64,000 nt of DNA. It comes from Paragonimus skrjabini miyazakii (Eukaryota > Platyhelminthes > Trematoda > Plagiorchiida > Troglotrematidae). This document shows positions 34,506-47,515 of this stretch, in pieces. Numbering within the stretch: the first letter of the stretch is position 1; the number at the start of each line of letters is the position of its first letter. Below the pieces are notes generated by a model. The model was not told where the DNA came from, did no database searches, and was given only the letters and a program-made list of their open reading frames with translations. Location: NCBI GenBank assembly GCA_014338405.1, contig JTDE01000311.1:88666-152665 (forward strand), given 5' to 3'. Both the position numbers and the translations under genes were made by a program.

Positions 34506-36123
34506 TTGGTTATCTGAACTAATTGGCTGGCGGTTTGTGTGCAAAGTAAATGGAGCAATCTTCGGATTGCTTTAGTTTGGGTGACATAATGCGTGGTGCG
34601 AACTTTTGCCTGTCCAATCTATGTCCGTCGGATAGATTTTGAATGTTTCACTACCCCGATTAATGGGTTCAAGAAAAATGTTAGCACGACACGAGATAAG
34701 TTTTCTTTCTTCTTTGATGAGCTTGTCGAATGGAACTCAGTGTTGCAAGTTTGCCATTTAAACGATTCCCCGGGGGAGACGATCTTTTATGGAACGGTTA
34801 TGTTAGAATTACTTATTAATGAACACTGATGACTGCAGTACCATGATCCAGCAAAATAAGCACTATCAACATTGCACTGTACACCTCGTCACGAGGTCGA
34901 TCTTTCCGCTATTCACTGTCACGTGTTCCCCTCCTTTAGGGTCTATTTTCCGCTGCTAGTAACACGCCCCGTTGATTAGCTATTAAACTGATAGCTTTCT
35001 ATATTCCTAATGAATACGACTGAGCAGGAATGACTTGTAATAGATTGTTTCTCAATTCATGGGCAACCGGTCTTGTTGAACCCTAGAGAGATTTACCCCT
35101 ACCAAACAGTAAACAGGGTGCAAGACAATCTTTGTTTTGTCTAGACTGATTGTAAATTTCTGAGTTATTTTTTCGGGAAAGACGCGTACAAACACAAACC
35201 CAATTTTCGGTGTCTCATACAATTAAGACAAACTTGAGTCAACCGTCACCATAAAACTCAGAAGCGAGACAGTTCTATGCCGTCCTCTGAGTTTTACTTC
35301 ACAAAGATATACAAAATATTTGTCATCCGTTGCTTTTTGAGTGCAAGACGCACCTCCGTCACTTGTTACCTACTATGGAGTTCATTAGTGTACCGTCTAT
35401 ATTCCACAAGTCCACAGTTCAGTTTGTCCTACTACCGGAAACCCTACCTATTTTGGTGTACCCTTTTCAAGTTAAGATGTTTCGTGTGCTCTCTGTTGGG
35501 CTCAGGTCAGGGCTTTGTGCTGATCAGTCCAGGTAGCGCTATTGGCTACCTCGTTATTTTGTTTTGTAAATTCCATTGGTCGTTATGTGTGTATCTTTCC
35601 TCCGCCACGAATTGAAATGATAAGTCCCATAAAATTATCTGTGCATAAAGTTGACGATCGGCGTTCCAATATTGCTACTTCAACCACACTAAGTAAAATG
35701 CAACTTCCAGATCGATAGAGAAGGAAAACGGTGGCCAACAAGGTGGTGAAGGAGTTACATGTTTGAAAATAGCTAGAAAGGTTATTGACACAGTGTTGGT
35801 GAATCTCACACTGTAATGCGCACCTAAACGATCATGAATACGAAAGACTATCAAAATAGGATTAACATGAGTGTGCCTATTCTGCTTCCAATACGTTAGC
35901 CAGTGTTCCATTACTAATAAAACCACTAAAAATTCATATTGTGTCTGAAACAACTACTCACTAATTTACTGCAATCTATTTAACTGAAGCGTGTAATACA
36001 ACATCGATTACAGTGTGTAGAACAACGTGATAGCCAGAAGAAGTGTTCCATTTATTGATGAGGACGTTTTACTCAGGACGACCCATATGGTTGTTCGTTC
36101 TATTGTTACGGTTATTGTATCTA
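34506..36123. other. No recognisable feature
   Basis: Several open frames of 78-112 codons occur (34593-34829 plus, 35277-35615 plus, 35675-35953 minus). None shows a domain or splice context that I recognise. Confidence 0.45.
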
Positions 36124-36530
36124 TTATTATTTAAAAAAGACTGGATTCGGACCAGTGACCGAAACGGTATACTAAGACTGATCAGGCGTTGTACCAGCTG
36201 ACCTACGTAGCCAAACTGAGAGTTGAAAAGTTTCACATTTTGACTCAGTTCACCAGTTAACCTTCTGTGTTGTATGGAATCCACCAAATGAGCCAGAGGA
36301 TTGATAGTCTTGGCTGAATTTCTCAAACAGTGTGTGCCGGAATCCACGAACGTCACTGTTAAGCGCTGAAACTGTATCACTGATAGGAATTATGACAGAT
36401 TTTATAACTAGGAGATTCAATTTCTGGAAGTCTGATAGATCGCCTTCCGTTTATGGTTATACTATTTCTACTGCTGATTCGAATCCAGTAGAAGCCCAGA
36501 ATTTCTGGAGTTGAATCTCTTCTAAGTTAC
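36124..36530. repeat. SINE-B copy 1: inverted pair around a head region
   Basis: Minus-strand tRNA-like segment at about 36139-36215 (box B as GATTCGGACC on plus, box A as CAGCTGACCTACGTAGCC) followed by the reversed head. Then comes a plus-strand box B (GATTCGAATCCAGTAGAAGC, 36477-36496) with its tail (GAGTTGAATCTCTTCTAAG). The two tails face outward. Confidence 0.7.
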
Positions 36531-37504
36531 CAGAGCTGATGCACCGTTCATCAGTGATCATATAATTTAGTTATAAAGCCGCTTATATCGAACGTTTTTT
36601 CACATACGTTGACAAAAATGAACTTTGACAGTTAAAACTTGGCCAGTTGATATGAAAACAGTGGCTCTAAAAGTTTTTTGTGCACCGTGGATTTGTGGAC
36701 GAAAGAATCTTGTTTAAACAGACACTGACTACAAAAAAATGCGAACGTTAGCACCATCTCATGGTCACAACTGAACGGAAGACTTCTTTGGTGGTCAGTA
36801 CGTACCGGCTAAGAAGCCTTTATAAAAACTGTTATCAAGCCCTGAACTGTTTTGTGTGTATTTGGTTCATAGTTTTACAGTTTTACAAATGAACTGAGTG
36901 CTGGATACTAGACGGGCGAAATAGTTTGAACCCAACAACACGCACATACCTTGACAAGCGTGCATAATGGCATTCGTTTCACTTACACCAACTGTCTGTA
37001 TTTACAATCATGACCGCCGTTCATTGCAAGAAGGTCGGAACGAAAAGTGCACCCGAGTCGGATGAGGTACAGCGCACCAACAGACATAGGCTGTGTTTTT
37101 CTGTGCTGCGTATTGATTATGCTCATGGAAGTGGTTCAGAATGTAAGAGAATAAGCAAGATCGAAAAGTATATCGTAAAATAGTTGGATTCTCAAAGAAC
37201 CTCGGATTCAGCATGTAATAAGGTTTTTTTCTGAAGCGTAAATTACACTTAACCTCAGTGAACATCGCACTCCTCGGGCAAACAAAAGCTGTTATCATTA
37301 AAGATGGTAAGCACCGTTAAGACCGTTCACATGTAGTTTCAGTTTTGATGGACATTAGTTGGAGTACACTAACTTGTGAGCGTGGCAGAGAGTTGCCAAA
37401 ACTATGAATTCACCCCATTGCCCAAAATACCAGAAGGCTTTTACTCCTAAAATCACCAAGCAACTTGTGTTTTAGCTCATGCTCCATTTGTGAGCCCAAT
37501 GGAT
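36531..37504. other. No recognisable feature
   Basis: A 96-codon minus-strand frame at 37008-37298 has no recognisable domain. Nothing else seen. Confidence 0.45.
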
Positions 37505-37835
37505 TAACTATATTTTAGATAAGACTCAACTGTTAAAAGTAAGGGCTTCGACTGGATTCGAACCATCGACAGGAACACCATGCCTCAACAAGGCAAACGC
37601 TCCACCAGCTGAGCTACGAAGCCACGCCAGGGGCTCGGAGATTTCAAATTTGGACTCGGTTATCCACCCGTCCCACTGTTTCATACGAAATCAACCAAAT
37701 GATCCAGGGGATCGAGTACCCAGGCAGGATTTATCGGAAAGTTCACGCTGGAATCCTCTAACGCCACTGTTGAACATAGAAATTGTATTACTAATAAGCT
37801 GTTTCGCAGATTTATGATTTCAGAACGTCAACTAA
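37505..37835 (-). repeat. SINE-B copy 2, best preserved
   Basis: Minus-strand order: head (37835 to about 37624), tRNA-like segment (37544-37623), short tail ending GTCTTATCTAAAATA near 37510. The tRNA-like segment has a perfect 7-bp acceptor stem (GGCTTCG/CGAAGCC), a 4-bp D stem (GCTC/GAGC), box A TAGCTCAGCTGG and box B GGTTCGAATCC. It is broadly like a threonine tRNA, but with a flawed anticodon stem and an overlong variable region. I call it a tRNA-derived SINE because head and tail recur in three other copies. Confidence 0.8.
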
Positions 37836-37904
37836 AGCTAAAGTGTAGGACGTAAGAAAGGAGCCTGTGTTTATGTGAATATCGTTCATACGTGGCAATG
37901 CCAC

Positions 37905-38600
37905 AGAATCGTTGACAATTAGACGCAACCAGCCAGTCACTAGGACCTATGCCACAGCGGAACTCCGTATCAATTTCACCACATCTTCAGTTTTCCGTTT
38001 TTGTAATAAAGATAGACTGACAGTCCAGATCTCGTCTTTGTGTATCTACTCCTTCACTTGTTACCGTGGAGCAGCTTATACTGGTCGAAAGTCAAGACAA
38101 GGTTGGGGCGAATCCGGGACGATCATCCACCGTTGTTAAGACACGTTATAACACTATCGGTCAACAGTGCTATCGTCGACCCTCTGTTTGAAAGTGGGCA
38201 CCACGTGAACACTGATCAAGCCTTCCAAGTAGTCTATCGCGTGCTAGATAACCCATGAAAGGTCGTTCGAATAAGAACGCTGTACTGCTGAGGCTATCAA
38301 ACTCAAGCTGCATGACACGGTATTATGTCACCAAATGCGGTTTGTTCAGGCGATGCGTCTACCATAACTACAAATCCACAAGATCGATGGCCAACCTGCG
38401 CGGTCAAAACATTGCACGAGCGTGACGTAATGGACCAATCAAGCCACCGCCAACTGACTGACCAGTGGCCTGGTTTTTTTGTCATAAGTTCGATCGATAC
38501 CTTGCTCTAGCTCTATAAACTTTTTGTATAATTGCACCAGCTTGAAAGTGAATTATCGAAAGCAGATATTCGTCTATATGTCCTTATTCTCACTATCGCA
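37905..38600 (+). pseudogene. PLE-4: linker, GIY-YIG nuclease and 3' UTR
   Basis: Plus-strand 3' part of a PLE in the PLE-7 family. It has TRTYATAELR (linker), then IYSFTCYRGAAYTGRKSR at about 38043-38096, the corrupted GIY-YIG block where PLE-7 has YSFACSCGSAYIGRT. HHVNTDQAFQVVYRVL near 38200 and an AEAIKL segment near 38290 are the usual C-terminal blocks. The 3' UTR piece TATAATTGCACCAGC (38527-38541) recurs at 51216-51230 behind PLE-7. The frame shifts at least three times. Confidence 0.8.
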
Positions 38601-40409
38601 ATGAGCATGCTTTCAACGATAGTAGGAGTCGCTTGTGTGTAGGTGCATTTTCCGGTCTGTGTTATAGGTTCAATTGAAATGTCGTTTGCATATTGAATCT
38701 GTTCGTCGCAATCCAGTGACTGACGTTCATGAACGTGGAACCATGCCAGTATACGATAGCATTACTTGTAATCTTCTTAGATAGTGGTTAATTAAGAAAT
38801 GTTGATCTGATACGATTTAACCTGTAGACAGACTCTTATCTCGCTTGCATACGGGCTGGACATCTGAATTATGGGTGACTATCTCTTCCATATGACTTGT
38901 ACTCCTAAGGTTGATCTCCGTCACCGCAGCCTAACGTTCTCCATCTTCGCACATGAATGAGTGACATGTAACCTGAATCAAAATCCCAGACCAAACTGGT
39001 ATCAAATGATTCTACCGTGTGATTTGTTCGGTCAATCACTGAACTCATCTGAGCGTCTGACAGGGGTCGTGAAACGTTTGGCACAACATGCGAACCGGTA
39101 TCTTCTTCAAAGCATAAAAACAAGTAACACTGTGAACTGTATCGTCCACTTGGTAATGACGTTCTAATTTTTTTTTAATCGTTTCACTTTGTGTAACTTC
39201 AATAGAATCCCGCGGAGAACAGTATTAAATTTCAGAATACACTTCATTATCCTTTCAGATAAAAATGGGAAAGCTTCACTCCGATTAAGTGAAGAAGTTG
39301 CGTTGCATACTTCAAAAGTTGACCTTTCAGGAGAAAGGACATATTCTGCAATACTCAGAAATAAAATACAAATTTCCCTGACTGATATAGAACGGAACAG
39401 CTAGATATTGAACTCTAACAAAACAAAAAGCAATAAGTTTCATACAGCTAAACAATCAGACGTTTAATTAAGCTCTAGTATAGATAAGCTGAGTTGACGA
39501 TTGCCTAATAAACGTGTAGACTTACTTCCGATGGGTCATTAAGAGCGATTGTTGGCATTACCTACTCTCCTGCTATCTTTAAAGATATTATTGTCATCAG
39601 ATATAATGGATTCTTTGCTGGACTGAAAACTAAACGAAATGCAATGAGTAATTAAACCTACTGTCCTTCGGCTCGTACAGTCAGTTAACACGTAAAGTTG
39701 CTTAGTCTATTCCAGAACGATTGAAATATTTGTAAAATGATAATGCCGGGAGTTAACAAGTAAGGCATAACCTTGTTGTTTAACTCCTGACACGAACAGC
39801 TACAATATAAATCTTGCTTTCGTAAACGTCAAATAAACCGAATGACAAATAACCAAATTCCTGTTAATTTTAAGACGAGTTTTCATTTACAAACAAAATC
39901 TAATGCGTATGGACTAAATTTAGTGATTCACAAACAAGGCAACGTTCGTAGGTTGTAAATATCACTACATATAAAAATCACATATGATCCAGAGGTTGAA
40001 ACTAGACGACGATGGAGAATTAATTTCCATATACGACAGAGAAGTCAAACTCGAACTACTAAATTTCAATAGTGTGTGGTGCCAAACTATTTTATAATGT
40101 AATTGAGTTATCAACCAGCATCTCGGCTAGAAATGAAAAGCAAGAGACGGTACGTGGAAATCTCAGTTTTGTGCCAAAAACGATAAAACGTTGCGTAACC
40201 ATTCAAACAAAAGTGCAGATCAATTTTACCATAGTGATGTATGAAAACACTTGCATGAATAAATTAAGTTAATCTTCATTTAACTACATTACGATTTTAA
40301 GCAACGTTCGCTTGACAATGTATACACACATGGAAACTTCACTATTAGGCACCACACATACTTGATGGCAGCCTTCGTATTTAGATAAGCGTTTAGGTTA
40401 GCTTACTTC
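38601..40409. other. No recognisable feature
   Basis: A poly(T) run at 39168-39177. No gene or repeat-family copy recognised. Confidence 0.5.
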
Positions 40410-40525
40410 CAAGGGAAGCACTGTATGAGCGTTTGGATTTGATTATTCGGTCATGCCTAGTGTGAGGTTTCTGGCGTTGTGGTTAGCACGCTATTCTCAC
40501 AAGCACGAGCGCCGGAATGCAAACT

Positions 40526-40941
40526 TGCTGTCAACCCTCCTAAACGATACGCTGGTTCGTTCTCGAAATAGTGGTGCGCTTGATACAAATCGGATTCTCG
40601 TCCCGGTACTAATTAACACGGTAATCTCGGTCCCGAAAATGCCGCAACTGTCCCGTGATTTGGTTCCCAAGACAAGCCAAAAGTCGAGTTCAAGAGACAC
40701 CGCTTTGTTCCGCCCCAACACGTGTGCGACAAAGGCAAAAATTACAAAGTATTTGTAGTGCGCGTAATGACTAAACACTCCCAAGACCTCAAAGAGAACA
40801 GTTACCGGGAAAAAAAGAGTTAGGGTCGCTAACGAGCTAACGACCGATTTGAACAGTTCTGCTAATTAAGACTGAGTCGATTGTTTTTTCTTTATCACGA
40901 CGGAGGCGGCTTGGAACGGTAACAGATTGGGCGCCCTAACA
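40526..40941. mobile_element. Solo LTR, second family, 416 bp
   Basis: It starts TGCTGTCAACCC and ends GCGCCCTAACA, so it has TG/CA ends. It is flanked by a perfect 5-bp duplication, AAACT, at 40521-40525 and 40942-40946. Host SINE-A sequence continues in register on both sides. No other copy or internal region is present, so its orientation and superfamily are unknown. Overlapping frames of 95-101 codons are incidental. Confidence 0.8.
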
Positions 40942-40965
40942 AAACTCTGGTCCGGACAATGATAT

Positions 40966-41010
40966 GTATTGCTGATGAGCTCTAATAAGAGTGAAATTCC
41001 AGTCTAGTGC
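40966..41010 (+). ncRNA. Hammerhead ribozyme motif, complete core, wobble stem I
   Basis: Core CTGATGA, GAAA and GTC are intact. Stem I pairs GTATTG with TAGTGC entirely through Watson-Crick and G-U pairs. Stem II has one G-U. Possibly active but weak. Confidence 0.7.
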
Positions 41011-41120
41011 TTCGTTCTAAAGTGGGCTAACAGAAAAGCTTACCGGAATGTGTACGGTGCGATCACGTGTGGGTGATGTTCAATTTTGAAATAACCTAAA
41101 TCCCCGAACATTCATTACTT

Positions 41121-44100
41121 ACCTGGAAAATGTTGAGGCTGCAACCAATCTAGTCTGGAGTTCACCTGTAATATGCTAACAAGTTTCTCAATTAACATTT
41201 AATGAACCAAATTATTGTTTACCTTATTGGTTGTGTCACTGAAGTGCAGTGTGTTGACAGGAGGATATATCGAACATCAGCGAACTCAATAATGGTATGC
41301 TGTAAGGATGCATCATCCACGAAGAACAAACTTCGCCATCGCGTTTAATGTTTCTCCAAGAGTCCGTTCAACCAGATTTATTTTACATATAGGTGCGACC
41401 ATCCAGACACTGAGAATGCTGGCATGAAAACGGGAGCTGTGTTGTTTCCCTTCTATGGACACAGCGTGAACTGTTATCTTGCTAAATCCCTCCTATTAAT
41501 ACTGCTACGAAGTAACAGTGTCATTCTCTCTTATTTTACATATGATGATCCTGCAAACGTGTTAACGGCAAGTGGGGACCTATTGTAATGTACCACAATT
41601 TATGCTGCCGCACTTTGGAACTATGGGATACAGAAAAAGCCATAGCATATGAATCGTGCAAACGAAACGTCAGATCAATCTGAAATGCAGGACGCTTGAT
41701 GAGTTCAGCAGGTGTGGACTTTGCGACTATTTAAAACTTCGTTTTTAACTCTGCGCTATGCACCAGTAGTTGTTTGGCTCTCGTAACTGTGTTACTCCAT
41801 CAAGATGGAACGTTTACTCAATCGCAGAAAATACTTAGGGTTAAAGGATTTATGTTAATTTGTGACAAAGTGTTATACTACAGCTCGATGCAGTAGGTCA
41901 ATGGTAGATGGGGTGATGATCACACCTTTTCAGTGCGCTTACGTTAACCACTAAACTGACACCCTTTATTTACGTACTCCAGTTACTATATATGACCAAC
42001 AGACTTGGTGTGACTGTTCGGTAATTGCTTAGGGGTTCCGTCCACCTTGACGCTGACGACTAAGCCATTTCTGGCAGAGAACAACTAATCCAGATGAATA
42101 TTTATTCCCAGACAAGCAGTGCTACCATCTTTACGAGTGTATTCAGCGGACCGTTTATGAAACAACAAGGAAAATCAGAACGTTGAGGGGCACAGTAACT
42201 GTCATCACTGTGGTGGTAACAATACAACAAACAGCCGTTTCTGAACAGACAACACTAAAATGAACTTTAGGGTAGTAATGCTTTTAGCATAGAGCAGTGC
42301 TCAGTCATGTGACGTTGAAAACTGAACAAGCTGTGCGTTTGTCTGATCACTTTGTTGTTTCCTCATTGAGATATGTCGTAAGATAGACCATGCTGTATTC
42401 CTGACCTTATGTGAATTTGTGACGTCGTACGTCTGCGTGACTTGCTGCTTGCCCCACAAGAAAAATCAAGTTATGCCCCTTTCACACACGACAAGCCAAA
42501 GCATCGGCTGTGTGGCGACACAAGTAAAAATACACATTCTGCAATTGTGACTGCAGTGACAGACTAGTCAGTTACTCTACTCGCTACTGATCTACCAGTT
42601 TTGCGATGAGCACGACTGAATCACATCACTTTTATTTCTCTTCATGTTCACGCGTCGCTTGTATTTTCCTCCTTCTAACGCTGTTTCGTAAGACGTTCTC
42701 GTAATTTCTCTTGTGGAATAAACAGTGTGGTACCCCGGTGACTGCTCTACTCAGTAGTCTTGTAAACATTTTCACTCATATATATATATATATATATGTC
42801 AGTGCGTTCTTTATATATGCTGATATTCATATGCCTGATTAATACAAATACATCGGGTGAAACTGCTGACGACGGCGAGTCGTCATTGTGGTCGACACGA
42901 TAGTAACCGATGTAACCGAGTGAGTAACAAAAATAGACGGGTGTCAATTGGTACTAAATCCTGGTTGAAGCCTGGTTGAACGCCCTTACGAGTGGTCGAC
43001 CAGTATACGACTGTAGTGCTGGGTAAAGTACGTTACGTAGGCAGACATTCTTAATTAGCAGGAGAGCTTGGTGCTCGTTATCGTTAAATTAGGTGGAACT
43101 TGTAATAGGTTCCACGATGAGAATACTGTATCATCCATGAGACAAAGTTTTCCACATTGTCATTCAACCACTCCTATTTAGTGATATCGTGCTAGTAAAT
43201 TAGGTATGACTGAACGGACGTTTAGGACATTAACGGAAAGTTGGAAGTCATGGTAACTGAATGAGCTCGGTAGTGCATTTAAAATCGAAAGGGTGCTTTA
43301 TAAGGAAGTTGTTAAAAATAGAACACTTGAAGTTCCTACCCACAAGATCTAAAAGAATGGTTGCTTTCTGCTAGCTCCGGAGTGTTATTTTAAAATAACT
43401 CTGTTATGTATATTTGGGTTGTGCGTATTTAGAAAAATAAAACGGATTGGTGAGTGAAACATTCTGATAAATCGATGTCTACCTGCTGCAACTTTTTCGA
43501 TAGGTCTATGTATTTTACTTTAGAGTACATTTGAAAAAACTTAGGAGACTTGGAATAGATGAAAAAATCGCTAAAATCTGTTTTTCCCAAAAGTCAAAAT
43601 ATCAGCCTTAATGTGTACCTTGCTACCCTGTTTGGGATCTCCATGTGGCTGACGTAAAAAGGAGTTTTACAAATAATCGTTTGAAACTTGTCTAAATAGT
43701 ATTTGTCGCCACATTCCATTCGAGCATACAAAATTTTGTCCGGTCGACCACCATGACGGGCGTCTCCTCAGAACTGTGAACCACTGAGTTAGTTTCGTCC
43801 ATGTTGACGCCAATGTTCACACAACTAACTGGGCCGTTTTGGAGCCAGCTAAAAATGTGTTTATTTCAGGTAAGACCCCTAAACTAATAACCTTGTTAAT
43901 ATAGACGTAATTATCTTTTTTCGTAAATTACTTTCAGACTTCTGTGCAATAAAATTTGACACTAAGCACCTAACGTTTGCAAACCATTGCCATTTGTGTG
44001 TGTGTTATATTGAGATCACCAATAATCCTTGTATATTTTAGCGATGATGTTTAACGGAGGGAAAACTGTACAAACAAATTTTCGAGTGGGCCTATCTACT

Positions 44101-47100
44101 GTGACAATACTTTGGGTGAACCACCTTGGGTAATACTTGTTCCCTAGGCTACAAAATGAACCCACAACACGATGCATGTCAGATCGGTGTACGCGTGACA
44201 GGATATGAAATTGGGGATTTAACTGGCCGATGATGCAGAACTCAAACCTTTCGACCACTCGAAGCAATGTTATTTCTGAATGACGTGCGCTCCACTTACG
44301 TATGGGATCACAGAAATGAGGCTATTGACAGTGATCGGGTCATTGTTGTTCAACATGTGGTCAGGCTACTCTCCTAAACTCCGGTGACAGAACCCGTGTG
44401 TGAAACCCAGATCACACGTCAACGACCAAATCGCCAGTAACCAAACGTTCTACTTCTGATACCAGTGATGGATCCGTTCTTTAATTTCGCTTACTGTCTT
44501 CTATAAATATGCGTCGGCAAACTCTTGTATTGTGTTGGTCAGTTGGAAAATGAGCGGAAACTATTGTCTGTCATACATTACTTTAATTGTATTCGTATAT
44601 CCTTCTGAGATGAATGGCCAGTCCCAGTGTTAACGATACACTAGTACAGTGATTTTTCCCAAAAAAATCACCAACCCTATAACGAGTATGTCAGTCTAAT
44701 CCTTTGAGTTTTTCAACTGCGTTCGACCTCTTCATTTCACAGGTACAGCCGCCAAAATCTCAGAAATTCTCCACAGATTCTGCCTACAGTCGACATCTAT
44801 TGTGATCATTTGCATTAAATTCGATCATTGAGACATTGACTTACACTGCTTGTGAAACGGTGAACACACTGGAATAGAGTTGACGCTGGAAAGCGCTCAC
44901 GAACGTGGATTAATCTACTCATATCTACGTGTATACTTTATTTCATACCGGACAGCAGCGAATTATTGTAGCTGAGACTACGTATCATCGCGGTGGCTAT
45001 CCTTCCGAGAGCGTAGTGTGTTATCAACTTCAGCCTGAACAGCAGTGAAATATAATCGGGTCTTCCGATCGTTCAGATGGTTTAAAAATACCCGTTGAAT
45101 TCATGAGAATGGCAAACACAACGAATAAGACTTCTCGCTATCTAATCTACAGGCTAGTTACGGCCAAACAAATATAAAAATAGTAACTAAAGTGAGCAAA
45201 TAAATCAGCTAATGAAGGCTACAGATCGTGTTTGAAGGTAGTAGGGTAAATATTGTTCCAGACTTTGAAGCACCTTTCGTGTGGGCCGAAACTTTAAGTG
45301 TCCGCAGGAACATATTCTATGTACGGAAGTCAGAATTGTACAATAGGCATACTTCCAGATCCCTTCATAATGGCACCTTTATCATCAAGCTGGGATTAGT
45401 CGATTAATTGCGACCGCTGAAGAATTTACGCTCTAGTATTGCTATGTAAGTGACGGTTTGCATCATCAATGAGGATCCCAATACAAACATTATCAGTAAA
45501 AGACTAACTCCACCAAAGGGTCTAAATGTAGTGGCCATATAGGTTTTCCGAATGTTGGCGTAATAAGAAGAGAAAATTCGAACTTACAAAAGTATACAGG
45601 GAGACGATTTGAAAAAGTCAGTTTTATTCTGTCTAATAGTCAGCGAAATCTCTTACGAAATCTGGTGAGACGGGCGTTCGGTACCTTTACGAATGACAGT
45701 TTAAAAGCTGAAATAGGCTTACAAAAGTGCTTATTCAGAGTAACAACTCCAATGCGTTTTAGTCAAAATGTGATACAAATGGTCAACTTCCTGTTGTAGT
45801 TGCTTCAGAGAAGAAAATCTTAAGCATCTTGGGTTAAGAAAGATTTAACTTGTAAATCCTCTTAACTGAAACGCTTGCAATGACAAACATTGTTTGCAAA
45901 ACACGCAACTAACACCGATACACTTCCAAAGAAACATTCGGATTGAAGTTCTGCAAATAATTTTGATTAATCCCGTGAGTTTAGGAAACCAATTAGAACA
46001 GGTCAACAGGGATATCACTCATGAATGAGATTAAACAAATGCTCAGACTATATTTGATTGCAATAGAAAAGATAGCGGTCCCATTTTTGTCGTAAAAGTT
46101 TGAAAAATACGTTTCAAATCAATCGTCGAAGAGTAGTTGGTACGTGATCCATTTAATTGACAGCAAACAGTCCCTTAGCGAGATGTACTTTTCAATAAGG
46201 GCTTTATACTCAAAACACAGCCGTGTAACAAGGGGAACAAACACCCAGGTTAGTATAGGGGTATGTACTAAAATTTTACCTTCGAATCCCACTGAAAGGA
46301 ATGCATGACTATCAGATTATTTTAACGCTGGAGACACAAACTGATTGACCAATTTCTATTCTAAAGAGAAAATATTGGGTTCACCTGAAAAGTGAGACTA
46401 TTGTTTATATCGGACATCTTGAATTTATCGTTCCTAACCCCAAAACCAATGAAGGTTCTAAATGTGGTACACTGAAGTATCCTCTTGCTTGACGTCATGT
46501 GAAAACCAGAAAGCTGGACACTGTTTGGTTCCACCTTACATTAAAGTTCGAGATCATCGAGGAATATGGTAACATTATTGCCGGTTTCTTGGTTTTCCTC
46601 AAGGCGTATAGATTTTACGCCTAATTTGCCAGTATCAATCATATGTCACTAAAACTCCCTATTTCTCGTGATTAGAATCTAATAATCAAGATATTTAGAA
46701 ACAGCTGAGTTTTGGATGGGTTTTTTCAATGTTAATATATATGTGTGCGCGCACCAGACCGTGTATGACCGACATGCACAAACAGATTGTAGATAAATTT
46801 CCTCTCACGAATCGCTGCCCATTATGAAACCGTGTGTGTAGATGGTGATTAGTCGAGGATGCAAGGTATGTGAACTGTCAGAAAGTGCCCATATAAAAAA
46901 ATAAGGCCAGTCCTGTCTTTGGCAAACGGATGTTCGTGTCTGCCTAGTACCGACCTCAACATTACCTGGAGTGTATTGAAACTTACAAGGTCATGAATCT
47001 AATTGGCAAACCGATTTATCATTTTATGAAAGAAAGTATCGTGTGATTGGCAGGAAAAAAAACAGAGATTAGGTCACACGTTTGCTTCTGTATTTCGTTG

Positions 47101-47334
47101 TTATATGCAATTTGTAGCCTACCTGGATTTTCAATTCACGCTATTCACAGTATGATTTTTTTAAGAATTGTTTTTTATTTTCATTTTTTTCTTCGCTAAT
47201 GTTTCTTGTTTTACAGGTCATCAAATTATACCAAATTTTTCAAGTTAACAAGACCAAAGTTGACTTGATGCGAATAATGGAAGATAAACACTATTCAGCT
47301 GTTTAAATATACCCCGGGATTTCATCAAAAGTCA
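41121..47334. other. No convincing gene in 6.2 kb
   Basis: No family copy or coding domain recognised. 42420-42730 ends in GGAATAAACAG followed by a T/G-rich stretch and could be an LTR-like 3' region, without support from a second copy. Short polypyrimidine-AG and GTAAG signals occur but bound no plausible exon. Confidence 0.45.
42778..42797. repeat. (AT)10 microsatellite
   Basis: Ten uninterrupted AT units, read directly. Confidence 0.9.
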
Positions 47335-47515
47335 AAAAGTGGCGAACAAGCTGGTTTTCGGTGTATCATCTTCAAGCCAAATACAACACAATAAGTATGA
47401 AATTAGTTGTCAAGTTAAGATTTTGTGGAACCTAATGCAGTGTGAATCTAGTGTTATTTGGGGATTACGGACATAATTATTGTTGTATCATGTCAAGTGT
47501 TCCAACGACGGCAGG
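47335..47515 (+). repeat. PLE-5 inverted 5' segment
   Basis: This reads GAACAAGCTGG, AAATACAACACAATAA, GGGGATTACGGACATAATTA and so on. The same sequence occurs on the minus strand at about 48060-48225, with roughly one base in eight changed. It is a second, inverted copy of the 5' end of truncated PLE-5, attached to its 3' end. Confidence 0.8.

Larger units (their letters stand above)
40410..41120 (+). repeat. SINE-A copy 11, split by a solo LTR
   Basis: Head end and box A (GCGTTTGG... to GGCGTTGTGGTTAGC, about 40432-40487) lie left of the LTR. The remains of box B, the ribozyme (40966-41010) and a diverged tail (GGGTGATGTTCAATTTTGAA, 41070-41089) lie right of it. The insertion point is in the tRNA-like part, just upstream of box B. 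Confidence 0.85.

Noticed and set aside
34593..34829. 78-codon plus-strand frame with a possible FTTP motif like gypsy reverse transcriptase
   Set aside because: Only the single short motif matches; surrounding residues and neighbouring frames do not continue a polymerase.
37544..37623. Possible functional tRNA gene (minus strand) with a perfect 7-bp acceptor stem
   Set aside because: The anticodon stem has a mismatch, the variable region is too long, and the same segment with the same flanks recurs at three other places, so it is the promoter part of a SINE.
40453..40784. Overlapping 95-101 codon frames on both strands
   Set aside because: They lie almost entirely within the 416-bp solo LTR and have no domain.
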